64,000 nt of DNA. Origin: Vibrio natriegens NBRC 15636 = ATCC 14048 = DSM 759 (GTDB lineage: Bacteria; Pseudomonadota; Gammaproteobacteria; Enterobacterales; Vibrionaceae). Positions 17,465 through 24,711 of the stretch are shown here, one piece after another. The position numbers and the translations under genes were made by a program. The stretch's first letter is position 1; every line of letters begins with the position of its first letter. The DNA lies in contig NZ_CP141822.1 of NCBI RefSeq assembly GCF_035621455.1, forward strand, positions 372,001-436,000, written 5' to 3'. Below the pieces are notes generated by a model. The model was not told the origin of the DNA and searched no databases. It saw nothing but the letters and a program-made list of their open reading frames with translations.

Positions 17465-18238
17465 ATGTTTACTGTTGAATATTCAACGTGTGGTGGCGTT
17501 ACAATAAGCAACAAAAATAGCTATGTAACCCTAGAGTTTTTATTGCAGCCAATATACCTCCCTAAATCTGGAGAAACGATCTATTGCGAATGCCTCTCAA
17601 GAGTAATTAATGAATCAGGAGAGACATTAAATAGTGAATCCTTCTTCGATAATATTGACGATGAATTCATTAAGACTGTTTTTTTACTACAGATGGAATA
17701 TTTTAGTGGCATAAAAACGTCTAAAGGTATTTTTTTGAATTTAAATCTATCTGCATTAGAAGATGATGAGTTTGTAGAGAAGGTTATAAATAAAAACATC
17801 TACAATAAATTTCATATAGAAATAAATGAAATAAGCACTTCTATTAAATATAGTAAAATACTAAAAAATATAAAACGACTTCAAAAGTTAGGTATGTTTA
17901 TCGTTCTTGACGATTATTATGAAGAAAATATAGCGGCTCACTTATCTTTAGGGTTAATTGAATGGGACTATATTAAAATAGATAGGTCATTCTTATTATA
18001 CAATTCTGGTGATGATGATTGTTTAAAGTCTCTTATTTTTGTTTTACGACCTTATTGTAAACACGGTTTAATAATTGAAGGAGTCGAGACTTACTTTCAG
18101 AATGAATACCTTAAAAAATATAATATTTTAGCTCAAGGTTATTTTTACTCTAGACCAAGAAAGGTGACTAACGAACGAGAGGATCATCAAGAATCAGAGT
18201 TAATGAAGAAAAAATCAAAAGCAAACACTTATCATTGA
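17465..18238 (+). CDS. EAL-domain protein (putative c-di-GMP phosphodiesterase)
   Basis: A 257-residue protein made almost only of an EAL domain, predicted cytoplasmic. The catalytic skeleton is largely kept: ECL at 42-44 in place of EAL, Asn94 in LNLNLS, Glu119 in HIEINE, Asp149-Asp150, Lys171 in YIKIDRSF, Glu205 in IIEGVET, and Gln224 in AQGYFYSRP. Loop 6 is not: the usual DDFGTGYSS reads DDYYEENIA. It may thus hydrolyse c-di-GMP, bind it without turnover, or act through protein contacts. No sensor domain precedes it; the tail after about 232 is charged. The ATG at 17465 has GGAG five bases upstream. Strongly AT-rich like the AraC gene that follows. Confidence 0.8.
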   Translation: MFTVEYSTCGGVTISNKNSYVTLEFLLQPIYLPKSGETIYCECLSRVINESGETLNSESFFDNIDDEFIKTVFLLQMEYFSGIKTSKGIFLNLNLSALEDDEFVEKVINKNIYNKFHIEINEISTSIKYSKILKNIKRLQKLGMFIVLDDYYEENIAAHLSLGLIEWDYIKIDRSFLLYNSGDDDCLKSLIFVLRPYCKHGLIIEGVETYFQNEYLKKYNILAQGYFYSRPRKVTNEREDHQESELMKKKSKANTYH

Positions 18239-18474
18239 CATTTTAGAATGTGTAATCTGATAGATTTGGCACTTGTCCTCTAGGTCATCCCCTCGCGTAA
18301 CCGATTCCAAACTAAGAGTGTTCGTGTGTTAGTATTGTTTAATCACATGAATAATTGTAGACTCTAATTTACTGTATGCTAATGAATTAAAACCCTTTTT
18401 GTCTCATTTTATAGTCTATTCTTTAGCAGCAGATCATTTTAATAAGAATAAATTAAAGATATACAGGAATAAAA

Positions 18475-19182
18475 ATGATTAGGAAAAGAGTAATAAATCT
18501 TAGTCATAAAATTGAAGGTTCTCTATTTACTCGCAATAGCCATATTATAAGCATCAGTGGTGAAGGGATAATCTTCTATAATGGAGGGATAAAAAAAGTA
18601 CAGCCTAATGTGGCTATTTTTATTCCACCTAATGTATTAGTGAGGTTTTCATTAAAGTCTATATCTAAAAGTGATCTAATTTTAACCACTTATCATGTTG
18701 ATGGAATGAATTTGTCTTGTAGGCAAGAAAAGACTATGAATCTGATCAATGCTTATATTGAGGTCAACATACTAGATTTAAAGAATAAAAACACACTAAT
18801 AGAATTGATAAACCTAAAGTTAGATAAAATAAAGAATAATAAAGTTCTATGTAACTATGAGCCTTTAGAAAAAAAGATTAATGAAATTATAAACAAAGAT
18901 CTAAAAAGGAAATGGTCACTAGAAGATATCTGCAATCTCACATACACCTCTAAATCCACTCTCACTAGAAAACTCAAAAACAGCCAAACAAGCATGGGTC
19001 AGATAATTTCAAACGCTCGCTTAGAGTATGCAACGGTACTTATAACGAATACGAGTTTGAGCGTCGATGAGATTTCTATGCAATCTGGATTTAATAGCAC
19101 TTCTTATTTTTGTAAAAAGTTTAAAGAAGCCCATGGGTTTAGTCCCAGGCAATTCCGAAAGATACTAGCAATGAATAAATAA
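18475..19182 (+). CDS. AraC-family transcriptional regulator
   Basis: A 235-residue regulator. The C-terminal 100 residues form the double helix-turn-helix of AraC proteins (WSLEDICNLTYTSKSTLTRK; LSVDEISMQSGFNSTSYFCK; HGFSPRQFRK). The N-terminal part (about 1-130) is a divergent effector or dimerisation domain with a cupin-like stretch (VQPNVAIFIPPNVLVRFSL). The ligand is unknown. GGA precedes the ATG (ACAGGAATAAAA). It lies 236 bases after the EAL gene with the same high A+T, suggesting joint acquisition; whether it controls that gene is an inference. Confidence 0.85.
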   Translation: MIRKRVINLSHKIEGSLFTRNSHIISISGEGIIFYNGGIKKVQPNVAIFIPPNVLVRFSLKSISKSDLILTTYHVDGMNLSCRQEKTMNLINAYIEVNILDLKNKNTLIELINLKLDKIKNNKVLCNYEPLEKKINEIINKDLKRKWSLEDICNLTYTSKSTLTRKLKNSQTSMGQIISNARLEYATVLITNTSLSVDEISMQSGFNSTSYFCKKFKEAHGFSPRQFRKILAMNK

Positions 19183-19247
19183 CAATAGTAGGCGATTAAT
19201 TTTTCCTGGCTAAACAATGTAAAGCACATATTATTTAATAATCTTAT

Positions 19248-19287
19248 GGAGATTTATTTAGATTAGAGCGCTAGCCTAAATATCTCC
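19248..19287. repeat. Imperfect inverted repeat after the AraC gene
   Basis: GGAGAT-TT-ATTTAG (19248-19261) pairs with CTAAATATCTCC (19276-19287): twelve pairs with a two-base bulge and a 14-base loop. No T tract, so termination would be weak. It overlaps the 3' end of the possible decayed gene on the other strand. Confidence 0.4.
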
Positions 19288-19460
19288 TCATAACCCTCCA
19301 AAAATACCACTTTGTGATTATTGTAAAACCAGTCAACAAGATCATGGCACTTTGAATGTAAGTTTTTTTCAATAATTAAAAAAGCTCAAGTTGCTATCAG
19401 AGAATCAGTTTGGAAAGCAATATACTGACGTACACCCACATCATTATTACTGACACTTCT
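19263..19460 (-). pseudogene. Possible decayed gene remnant (unknown family)
   Basis: One minus-strand frame stays open for 40 codons before its TAA (19263-19265), then a single TGA interrupts it, then it is open for about 29 more codons to a TAG. The translation looks protein-like: LHSKCHDLVDWFYNNHKVV near the end, and DVGVRQYIAFQTDSLIAT before the internal stop. No start codon or ribosome-binding site is evident. I recognise no family. It could be the eroded 3' end of a gene lost by rearrangement; chance openness cannot be excluded. The rest of 19183-19588 holds nothing else I can support. Confidence 0.28.
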
Positions 19461-19588
19461 AATATTTAAGGTGAGCTATGAGTTGATTACTTGCGGCTCT
19501 AAATTAAGGCTAAATTGACTATAATCAAGTTAAGGGCTCGGATAGAGGAGTATGTTGGTCAGACATACTGCTAAAAGGAAGTAGTGCC

Positions 19589-19879
19589 ATGATATACAAA
19601 TATTTTCTTCGAGAGATATTGGGTTTAGCCATTGTGGTCTGTGTTGTTTTCGGAGTATTGGGTGTACTGCTGGATGTTTTTGCTCTAACAGCATATTTTG
19701 AGCATCAAAACTCTATTGCTGATGTCTTTTTCCATGAGTCTTTATACTTTGTTATTTTCTTCATCCCGCCGTATTTTCTCTGGAAACTTATCAATCGCCC
19801 AGATCTAGTCGTCGCTAGGCAAAGTTACTTGGCAATGAAGCTTGAAGCAGAACGTCGTCAATACGCTGATCATCTTTAA
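19589..19879 (+). CDS. Small two-span membrane protein, hypothetical
   Basis: A 96-residue protein with two hydrophobic helices (about 11-34, LGLAIVVCVVFGVLGVLLDV, and about 49-65, YFVIFFIPPYFLWKL) and a basic C-terminus (about 75-95, KLEAERRQY). AAGGAAG seven bases before the ATG supports translation, and a good terminator follows. I recognise no family. Likely inner-membrane. Monocistronic. Confidence 0.65.
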   Translation: MIYKYFLREILGLAIVVCVVFGVLGVLLDVFALTAYFEHQNSIADVFFHESLYFVIFFIPPYFLWKLINRPDLVVARQSYLAMKLEAERRQYADHL

Positions 19880-19921
19880 GAGCAGTTGGCTATTGACCTC
19901 AAGCCAGTATCTAAAAAGCAC

Positions 19922-19955
19922 AAAGGCTCATGGATGTTTCCACGAGCCTTTTTCA
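19922..19955. terminator. Terminator, probably bidirectional
   Basis: AAAGGCTC-A-TGGA and TTCCA-C-GAGCCTTT form a stem with one mismatch near the loop, with TTTTT on the plus strand. It separates the small membrane-protein gene from the convergent metQ-like gene. Confidence 0.8.
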
Positions 19956-20021
19956 ATATTGCCATTACCTATGCGAAAGGTGATGGCAGAGTACTATCAA
20001 GCGTTATGCTGTTTCTAATCC

Positions 20022-20825
20022 TTAAAATGCAGGCTCAATCGTGCCCTTAAAGGTTTTATCTAAAAAGTCACGAATCTCCTGAGACTGGTAGATCGACACA
20101 AACTTCTTGTACTCTTCTTTATTTTTATCTGCTTCGCGTGTTGCGATAACCATAACAGCCAGAGGTGCTTCTTTCGATTCTAGATAGATCCCTTGTTTTT
20201 TAGGATCAAGCCCTGATGACATCACATAGTTCATCGTAATGGTTGCCGCATCGACATCGTCTAATGTTCTTGGCAACTGGGCTGCATCAACTTCAATGAA
20301 CTGAAATGCTTTTGGATTCTCCGTAATGTCTGTCAACGCCGCTTTATGGCCGACACCCGGTCTCAATGTAATTAAGCCCGCATCAGCAAGTAGGAGTAGG
20401 CCGCGACCACCGTTGGTTGGATCATTCGGGATCGCAATGCGCGCATTCTCAGGTAGGTCTTCAAGAGAACGGAACTTGTTTGAGTAAACTCCCATACGCA
20501 TCAGAATAGATTGGCCGATAGAGACTAAGTGAGCGTTGTGGCTGTTGTTGAAGTTATCTAGAAACGGTTGATGCTGATAGCTGTTGATGTCGATACTGCC
20601 ATCACTCAATGCTGCGTTTGGTGTTACGTAATCGGAAAACTCAACCACCTCTACTTTAAGTCCTTGTTTTTCTGCTTCTTTGGCGACCGCTTCTACAACT
20701 TGTGCATGAGGTCCAACGGTTGCTCCAACCTTAATGACAGAGTCTTCTTTTTGCCCGCACGCCGCTAAGCTCAATGCTGCTATGAAAATAAAAGGTAACT
20801 GCTTAATTTGGCTAAAACTTTCCAT
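20022..20825 (-). CDS. metQ: MetQ/NlpA-family methionine-binding lipoprotein (orphan)
   Basis: A 267-residue substrate-binding lipoprotein of the MetQ family, which delivers D/L-methionine to the MetNI ABC transporter. The signal peptide ends LSLAAC (lipidated Cys23). Family blocks are present: VIKVGATVGPHAQVVEAV, VEFSDYVTPNAALSDGSID, HQPFLDNFN, ARIAIPNDPTNGGRGLLLL, ATITMNYVMSSGLDP. GGAG lies five bases before the ATG. No metN or metI is adjacent, so it is an orphan that would share a transporter encoded elsewhere, like E. coli NlpA. Tandem MetJ-like boxes upstream support a methionine role. It may be a paralogue of the main metQ. Confidence 0.87.
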   Translation of the reverse strand: MESFSQIKQLPFIFIAALSLAACGQKEDSVIKVGATVGPHAQVVEAVAKEAEKQGLKVEVVEFSDYVTPNAALSDGSIDINSYQHQPFLDNFNNSHNAHLVSIGQSILMRMGVYSNKFRSLEDLPENARIAIPNDPTNGGRGLLLLADAGLITLRPGVGHKAALTDITENPKAFQFIEVDAAQLPRTLDDVDAATITMNYVMSSGLDPKKQGIYLESKEAPLAVMVIATREADKNKEEYKKFVSIYQSQEIRDFLDKTFKGTIEPAF

Positions 20826-20847
20826 AATAACTCCATTTATATTTTTT

Positions 20848-20863
20848 GGACGTCTATACGGCT
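20848..20863. promoter_or_regulatory. Tandem MetJ boxes upstream of the metQ-like gene
   Basis: GGACGTCT directly followed by ATACGGCT. Against the MetJ box AGACGTCT these match seven of eight and six of eight bases, in the strictly adjacent 8-base register MetJ needs. They lie 23-38 bases upstream of the start codon, where a repressor would block the promoter or leader. Confidence 0.55.
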
Positions 20864-21054
20864 AATCTATCATAATTATAAAACCCGTCAATGTTTGATC
20901 GCTCGGTCAACTACTAATGTCTCCCGTCTTTGAGAATTTTGCTTCTGCTAGCGTATCCCCTACCAGTTGCCTCTCTGTCTTTAAAGGTTGGTTAATCATT
21001 TATGCGACGAATGTAATAAAGTTAAATTATTCAACTAATTATGCATAAAGTCAC

Positions 21055-21081
21055 TAAAGTGCAGATGGTTTTGGTCGATAT
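21055..21081 (+). promoter_or_regulatory. FliA (sigma-28) promoter of the flagellin gene
   Basis: TAAAGTGC (21055-21062), 11 bases, GTCGATAT (21074-21081). The sigma-28 consensus is TAAAGTTT-N11-GCCGATAA: spacing is exact, TAAAG and CGATA are conserved. It lies 60 bases upstream of the GTG start. Confidence 0.75.
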
Positions 21082-21140
21082 TTAAAATGAGACTTTAGTT
21101 CCATAATTTCAAGCAGTAATAATGGAAAGGAGGGCCATGC

Positions 21141-22271
21141 GTGACATTGAGCCTACACAACAACACCGCTGCATTAGCAACACGACGTCACGTTGCTGAT
21201 GCATCTGAAGATTTTAATTCTTCAATACTTAAACTTTCTTCGGGAAAAAAGATCAACAGTGCTAAAGATGATGCGGCTGGTTTACAAATTTCGAATCGAT
21301 TACATGTACAAACTCGAGGGTTAGATGTAGCAGCTAAGAATGTTAATGACGGAGTAGCCATAGTTCAGACTGCTGAAGGATCTATGAGAGAAATATCTCA
21401 TATTCTACAAGATATGAGAGACCAATCCTTACAAGCAGCCAACGGAGCATACTCAATAGCGGATAGGCAAGCTATTCAAAAAAATGTCCAAGCTTTAAAG
21501 GATGAGCTTCATAGTATCGCGAGTTCAGCCAACTTTGCTGGCACTAACTTGCTCGATGGCACATATGGTAAGAAAGCACTTCAAGTGGGTTCCAACAATG
21601 AAACGATTCTCCTTGAGCTAAAGGATATGCGCTCTAGCGCTTCATCGATGGGTGGAAAGATATTTGTTGCACAAGAAGCCAAAGGTGCAGACTGGGTTGT
21701 CGGGGAAGATGGCCACAAGCTCAGCATTGATTTCATCGACAAATCTGGGAACGATGTGAGCCTTAACATCGAAGCTAAAATTGGAGATGATATTGAAGAG
21801 CTTGCAACTTATATCAACGGACAGCAAGAGTTTATTACAGCATCGGTATCGGGTAGTGGTGAACTGCAAATGTTTGTTGGTTCTGATATTGCAGAAGATG
21901 AGATTTGTTTTTCTGGATGTCTGGCTAAAGAGTTGAACTTCGACAATGGCCGTAAGTCGATTGTTGAGAACATCGATGTAACCAGTACAGGAGGAGCCCA
22001 CGAAGCGGTCGCTGTCATTGATTCTGCATTGAATTATGTGGATGGACATCAAGCAGATATGGGAGCACTTCATAATCGATTTGATCGCATGCTCTCTAAT
22101 TTAACTAATATGCATGAAAATATTAGTGCATCGAAAGGAAATCGTACTGATACAGATTTCGCAAAAGAAACAACTGAAATGACTCGAGCTAAAATTCTTC
22201 AACAATCTTCATCATCTATGTTAGCTCAAGCCAGAGTAATTCCTAATGCAGCTTTGAACCTGCTGAATTAA
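21141..22271 (+). CDS. Orphan flagellin
   Basis: A 376-residue flagellin-family protein, exported by the flagellar type III system and assembled in the filament. The conserved D0/D1 N-terminus (about 1-140: ILKLSSGKKINSAKDDAAGL, LQDMRDQSLQAANGAYS, FAGTNLLDG) and C-terminus (about 290-376: DMGALHNRFDRMLSNLTNM, DTDFAKETTEMTRAKILQQ) surround a short variable part. It is divergent from Vibrio polar flagellins, which begin MAVNVNTN. The variable part has two cysteines (256 and 260), which flagellins normally lack. A GTG start is used, seven bases after GGAGG; an ATG four bases earlier is out of frame. No other flagellar gene is near. Confidence 0.9.
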   Translation: MTLSLHNNTAALATRRHVADASEDFNSSILKLSSGKKINSAKDDAAGLQISNRLHVQTRGLDVAAKNVNDGVAIVQTAEGSMREISHILQDMRDQSLQAANGAYSIADRQAIQKNVQALKDELHSIASSANFAGTNLLDGTYGKKALQVGSNNETILLELKDMRSSASSMGGKIFVAQEAKGADWVVGEDGHKLSIDFIDKSGNDVSLNIEAKIGDDIEELATYINGQQEFITASVSGSGELQMFVGSDIAEDEICFSGCLAKELNFDNGRKSIVENIDVTSTGGAHEAVAVIDSALNYVDGHQADMGALHNRFDRMLSNLTNMHENISASKGNRTDTDFAKETTEMTRAKILQQSSSSMLAQARVIPNAALNLLN

Positions 22272-22358
22272 TAGTGTGTGACTTGATATTTGTATCTCAA
22301 TGGCTGCTCATGTGTTTGTAATGCACATGGGTATCTATTGATGAGAAAACTTAGAATG

Positions 22359-22423
22359 CCAATACCAAGCAACGAATTAGTTGTTCTTGTGCGATTTTAT
22401 GCTTACTAAACGGCTGGTATTGG
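22359..22423. repeat. Palindromic intergenic element
   Basis: CCAATACCA (22359-22367) and TGGTATTGG (22415-22423) are perfect inverted copies 47 bases apart, ending in GGTATA. CATGTG/CACATG also forms a small hairpin near 22310-22330. This resembles short Vibrio intergenic repeats, but with one copy in view the family is not established. Confidence 0.3.
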
Positions 22424-22474
22424 TATACGACGGGCGTGCTACTTACTTGGCAAAGTTCACAACCAGAAAAGACA

Positions 22475-22503
22475 AAGGCCCGTAGATTTCTCTACGAGCC
22501 TTA
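22475..22503 (-). terminator. Terminator downstream of tRNA-Ile
   Basis: AAGGC-C-CGTAGA and TCTACG-A-GCCTT form a strong stem with one mismatch. On the minus strand it follows the tRNA 3' end and is followed by TTTGTCTTTT. Confidence 0.7.
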
Positions 22504-22510
22504 TAGAATA

Positions 22511-22586
22511 TGGTGGCCCCTCGCAGACTTGAACTGCGGACCAATCGATTATGAGTCGACTGCTCTAACCACTGAGCTAAGGGGCC
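22511..22586 (-). tRNA. tRNA-Ile (anticodon CAU, lysidine-modified type)
   Basis: A 76-base cloverleaf on the minus strand: acceptor GGCCCC(T)/(A)GGGGCC with encoded CCA, D-arm AGCTCAGTGGTTAGAGCA, anticodon loop CTCATAA with anticodon CAT, and T-arm containing GTTCAAG. It closely resembles E. coli ileX, whose CAU anticodon is changed to lysidine by TilS so that it reads AUA. That resemblance separates it from elongator and initiator Met tRNAs, which also have CAT. The 3' end faces the accessory region. Confidence 0.93.
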
Positions 22587-22683
22587 TGATAGGTCAACGA
22601 TTATAGGGGAAGCGCTGCGAGGTGTCTAGATACCAACATGGCTAATTGCGCTTAGTTTTTATCCACTTAGCACAGTGGATAAT

Positions 22684-22712
22684 AAAAAAGGTGACCTAGG
22701 GTCACCTTTTTT
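22684..22712. terminator. Bidirectional terminator of rpoD
   Basis: AAAAAAGGTGACC-TA-GGGTCACCTTTTTT is a near-perfect palindrome with A and T runs on each side, 29 bases past the rpoD stop. Confidence 0.9.
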
Positions 22713-22740
22713 GATTTTTTAAAGCTTATTAGCGCTTTGC

Positions 22741-24612
22741 TTACTCGTCCAGGAAGCTGCGCAGTGTTTCTGAGCGGCTTGGGTGACGAAGTTTACGTAG
22801 TGCTTTTGCTTCGATCTGACGAATACGTTCACGAGTAACGTCGAACTGTTTACCAACCTCTTCTAGAGTGTGGTCGGTGTTCATGTCGATACCAAAACGC
22901 ATACGAAGTACTTTTGCTTCACGTGGCGTTAGACCTGCAAGCACGTCTTTTGTCGCGCCTTTCAAGCTTGTCGCTGTTGCAGAATCCAATGGTAGTTCAA
23001 GCGTCGTATCTTCGATGAAATCACCTAGATGCGAATCTTCGTCGTCACCGATTGGTGTCTCCATTGAGATTGGCTCTTTAGCGATTTTCAGCACTTTACG
23101 AATCTTGTCTTCTGGCATCTGCATGCGTTCAGCAAGTTCTTCCGGTAGCGGCTCACGACCCATCTCTTGTAGCATTTGACGAGAGATACGGTTTAGCTTG
23201 TTGATCGTTTCGATCATGTGTACCGGAATACGAATCGTACGAGCTTGGTCTGCGATTGAACGAGTGATAGCCTGACGGATCCACCACGTTGCGTATGTCG
23301 AGAACTTGTAACCACGACGATACTCGAACTTGTCTACCGCTTTCATCAAGCCGATGTTACCTTCCTGGATTAGATCCAAGAACTGTAGACCACGGTTGGT
23401 GTATTTCTTCGCGATAGAAATTACCAGACGTAAGTTCGCTTCAACCATCTCTTTCTTCGCACGGCGAGCTTTTGCTTCACCGATAGACATACGACGGCTG
23501 ATGTCTTTAACGTTTTGTACGCTCAGAGACGTTTCTTCTTCAATCATTTTTAGCTTAGTGATTGAACGACGGATCTCTTCTTCGTTACGTTTGATTTTCT
23601 CTGCGTATGGTTTGTCAGACGCTAGAATCTCATCTAACCAAGCATCACTTGATTCGTTACCAGTGAACAGAGCGATGAATGATTTCTTCGGCATTTTGCC
23701 GTATTCAACGACTGACTTCATGATCAAGCGTTCTTGAGTACGAACGCGATCCATAGACGTACGAAGCTCATTCACCAAGTGATCGAACTGTTTTGGTGTT
23801 AGACGGAATTCTTTGAACACGTCTAGCATCATTTCATTAGCAACGGTTGCTTTCGGGCTTTCGTAGCCGTATTCGTTTATCGCTAACTGCAGATTTTGGT
23901 ATGTACTACGTAGCTGATTAAACTTCTCCAGAGCAAGTTCTGGATCGATACCAACATCTTCTTCAGTGTCTTCTGAATCGTCGTCGCCATCTTCGTCTTC
24001 GTCATCATCATCTACGTCTGTGTCATCTTCATCTTCTAATTGAGATTCAGATAGCTCAGAACCGATATGTGTTGCAGTAGGTGCAGCTGTATCTTCTGCA
24101 TCTGGGTCTACAAATCCAGAAATTAGATCCGTAAGGCGAAGCTCTTCTGCTTGAACTTTATCAAACTGTTCAAGAATGTACGGGATCGTTCCTGGGTATT
24201 CAGCAACAGATGATTGAACTTGGTTAATACCTTCTTCAATACGTTTTGCGATGTCGATTTCGCCTTCGCGAGTCAGTAGTTCTACTGTACCCATTTCACG
24301 CATGTACATACGCACTGGGTCTGTAGTACGACCAATTTCACTTTCTACGCTAGAAAGTGCAGCGGCTGCAGCTTCGGCTGCATCTTCATCGGTAATATTT
24401 GTGTCATCATTTAGTGCTAAATCATCAGCATCAGGAGCAGTTTCTACTACCTTAATGCCCATGTCATTGATCATCTGAATGATGTCTTCTACCTGTTCTG
24501 AATCTACGATTTCAGCAGGTAGGTGGTCATTTACTTCGGCGTAGGTCAGATAGCCTTGTTCCTTGCCTTTAATAACAAGTGACTTTAGCTGTGACTGCGG
24601 ATTTTGATCCAT
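22741..24612 (-). CDS. rpoD: RNA polymerase primary sigma factor (sigma-70)
   Basis: The 623-residue housekeeping sigma factor. Region 1.1 begins [20 protein letters not shown]; region 1.2 is seen in [21 protein letters not shown] long acidic non-conserved insert follows (Asp/Glu runs near residues 190-225). Region 2 contains [20 protein letters not shown] and [20 protein letters not shown], which binds and melts the -10 element. Region 4.2 has [20 protein letters not shown] for -35 recognition. The ATG at 24612 matches the E. coli N-terminus. It is the last gene of rpsU-yqeY-dnaG-rpoD. Confidence 0.98.
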   Translation of the reverse strand: MDQNPQSQLKSLVIKGKEQGYLTYAEVNDHLPAEIVDSEQVEDIIQMINDMGIKVVETAPDADDLALNDDTNITDEDAAEAAAAALSSVESEIGRTTDPVRMYMREMGTVELLTREGEIDIAKRIEEGINQVQSSVAEYPGTIPYILEQFDKVQAEELRLTDLISGFVDPDAEDTAAPTATHIGSELSESQLEDEDDTDVDDDDEDEDGDDDSEDTEEDVGIDPELALEKFNQLRSTYQNLQLAINEYGYESPKATVANEMMLDVFKEFRLTPKQFDHLVNELRTSMDRVRTQERLIMKSVVEYGKMPKKSFIALFTGNESSDAWLDEILASDKPYAEKIKRNEEEIRRSITKLKMIEEETSLSVQNVKDISRRMSIGEAKARRAKKEMVEANLRLVISIAKKYTNRGLQFLDLIQEGNIGLMKAVDKFEYRRGYKFSTYATWWIRQAITRSIADQARTIRIPVHMIETINKLNRISRQMLQEMGREPLPEELAERMQMPEDKIRKVLKIAKEPISMETPIGDDEDSHLGDFIEDTTLELPLDSATATSLKGATKDVLAGLTPREAKVLRMRFGIDMNTDHTLEEVGKQFDVTRERIRQIEAKALRKLRHPSRSETLRSFLDE

Positions 24613-24711
24613 AGACGGTATCCAACTTCGTAATCTGGTGAAGGAATCAGTATGCGAAATGCAAACCACTAACTATAACAAATTAAATTGATGCTGACTA
24701 ATTAAACAGGG

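Noticed and set aside
22511-22586. tRNA with CAT anticodon read as a methionine tRNA
   Set aside because: The acceptor stem GGCCCC and whole sequence match the isoleucine ileX type, not elongator or initiator Met tRNAs.
23330-23737. 135-codon open frame antisense to rpoD
   Set aside because: Lies wholly opposite a conserved gene; its openness follows from rpoD codon use.
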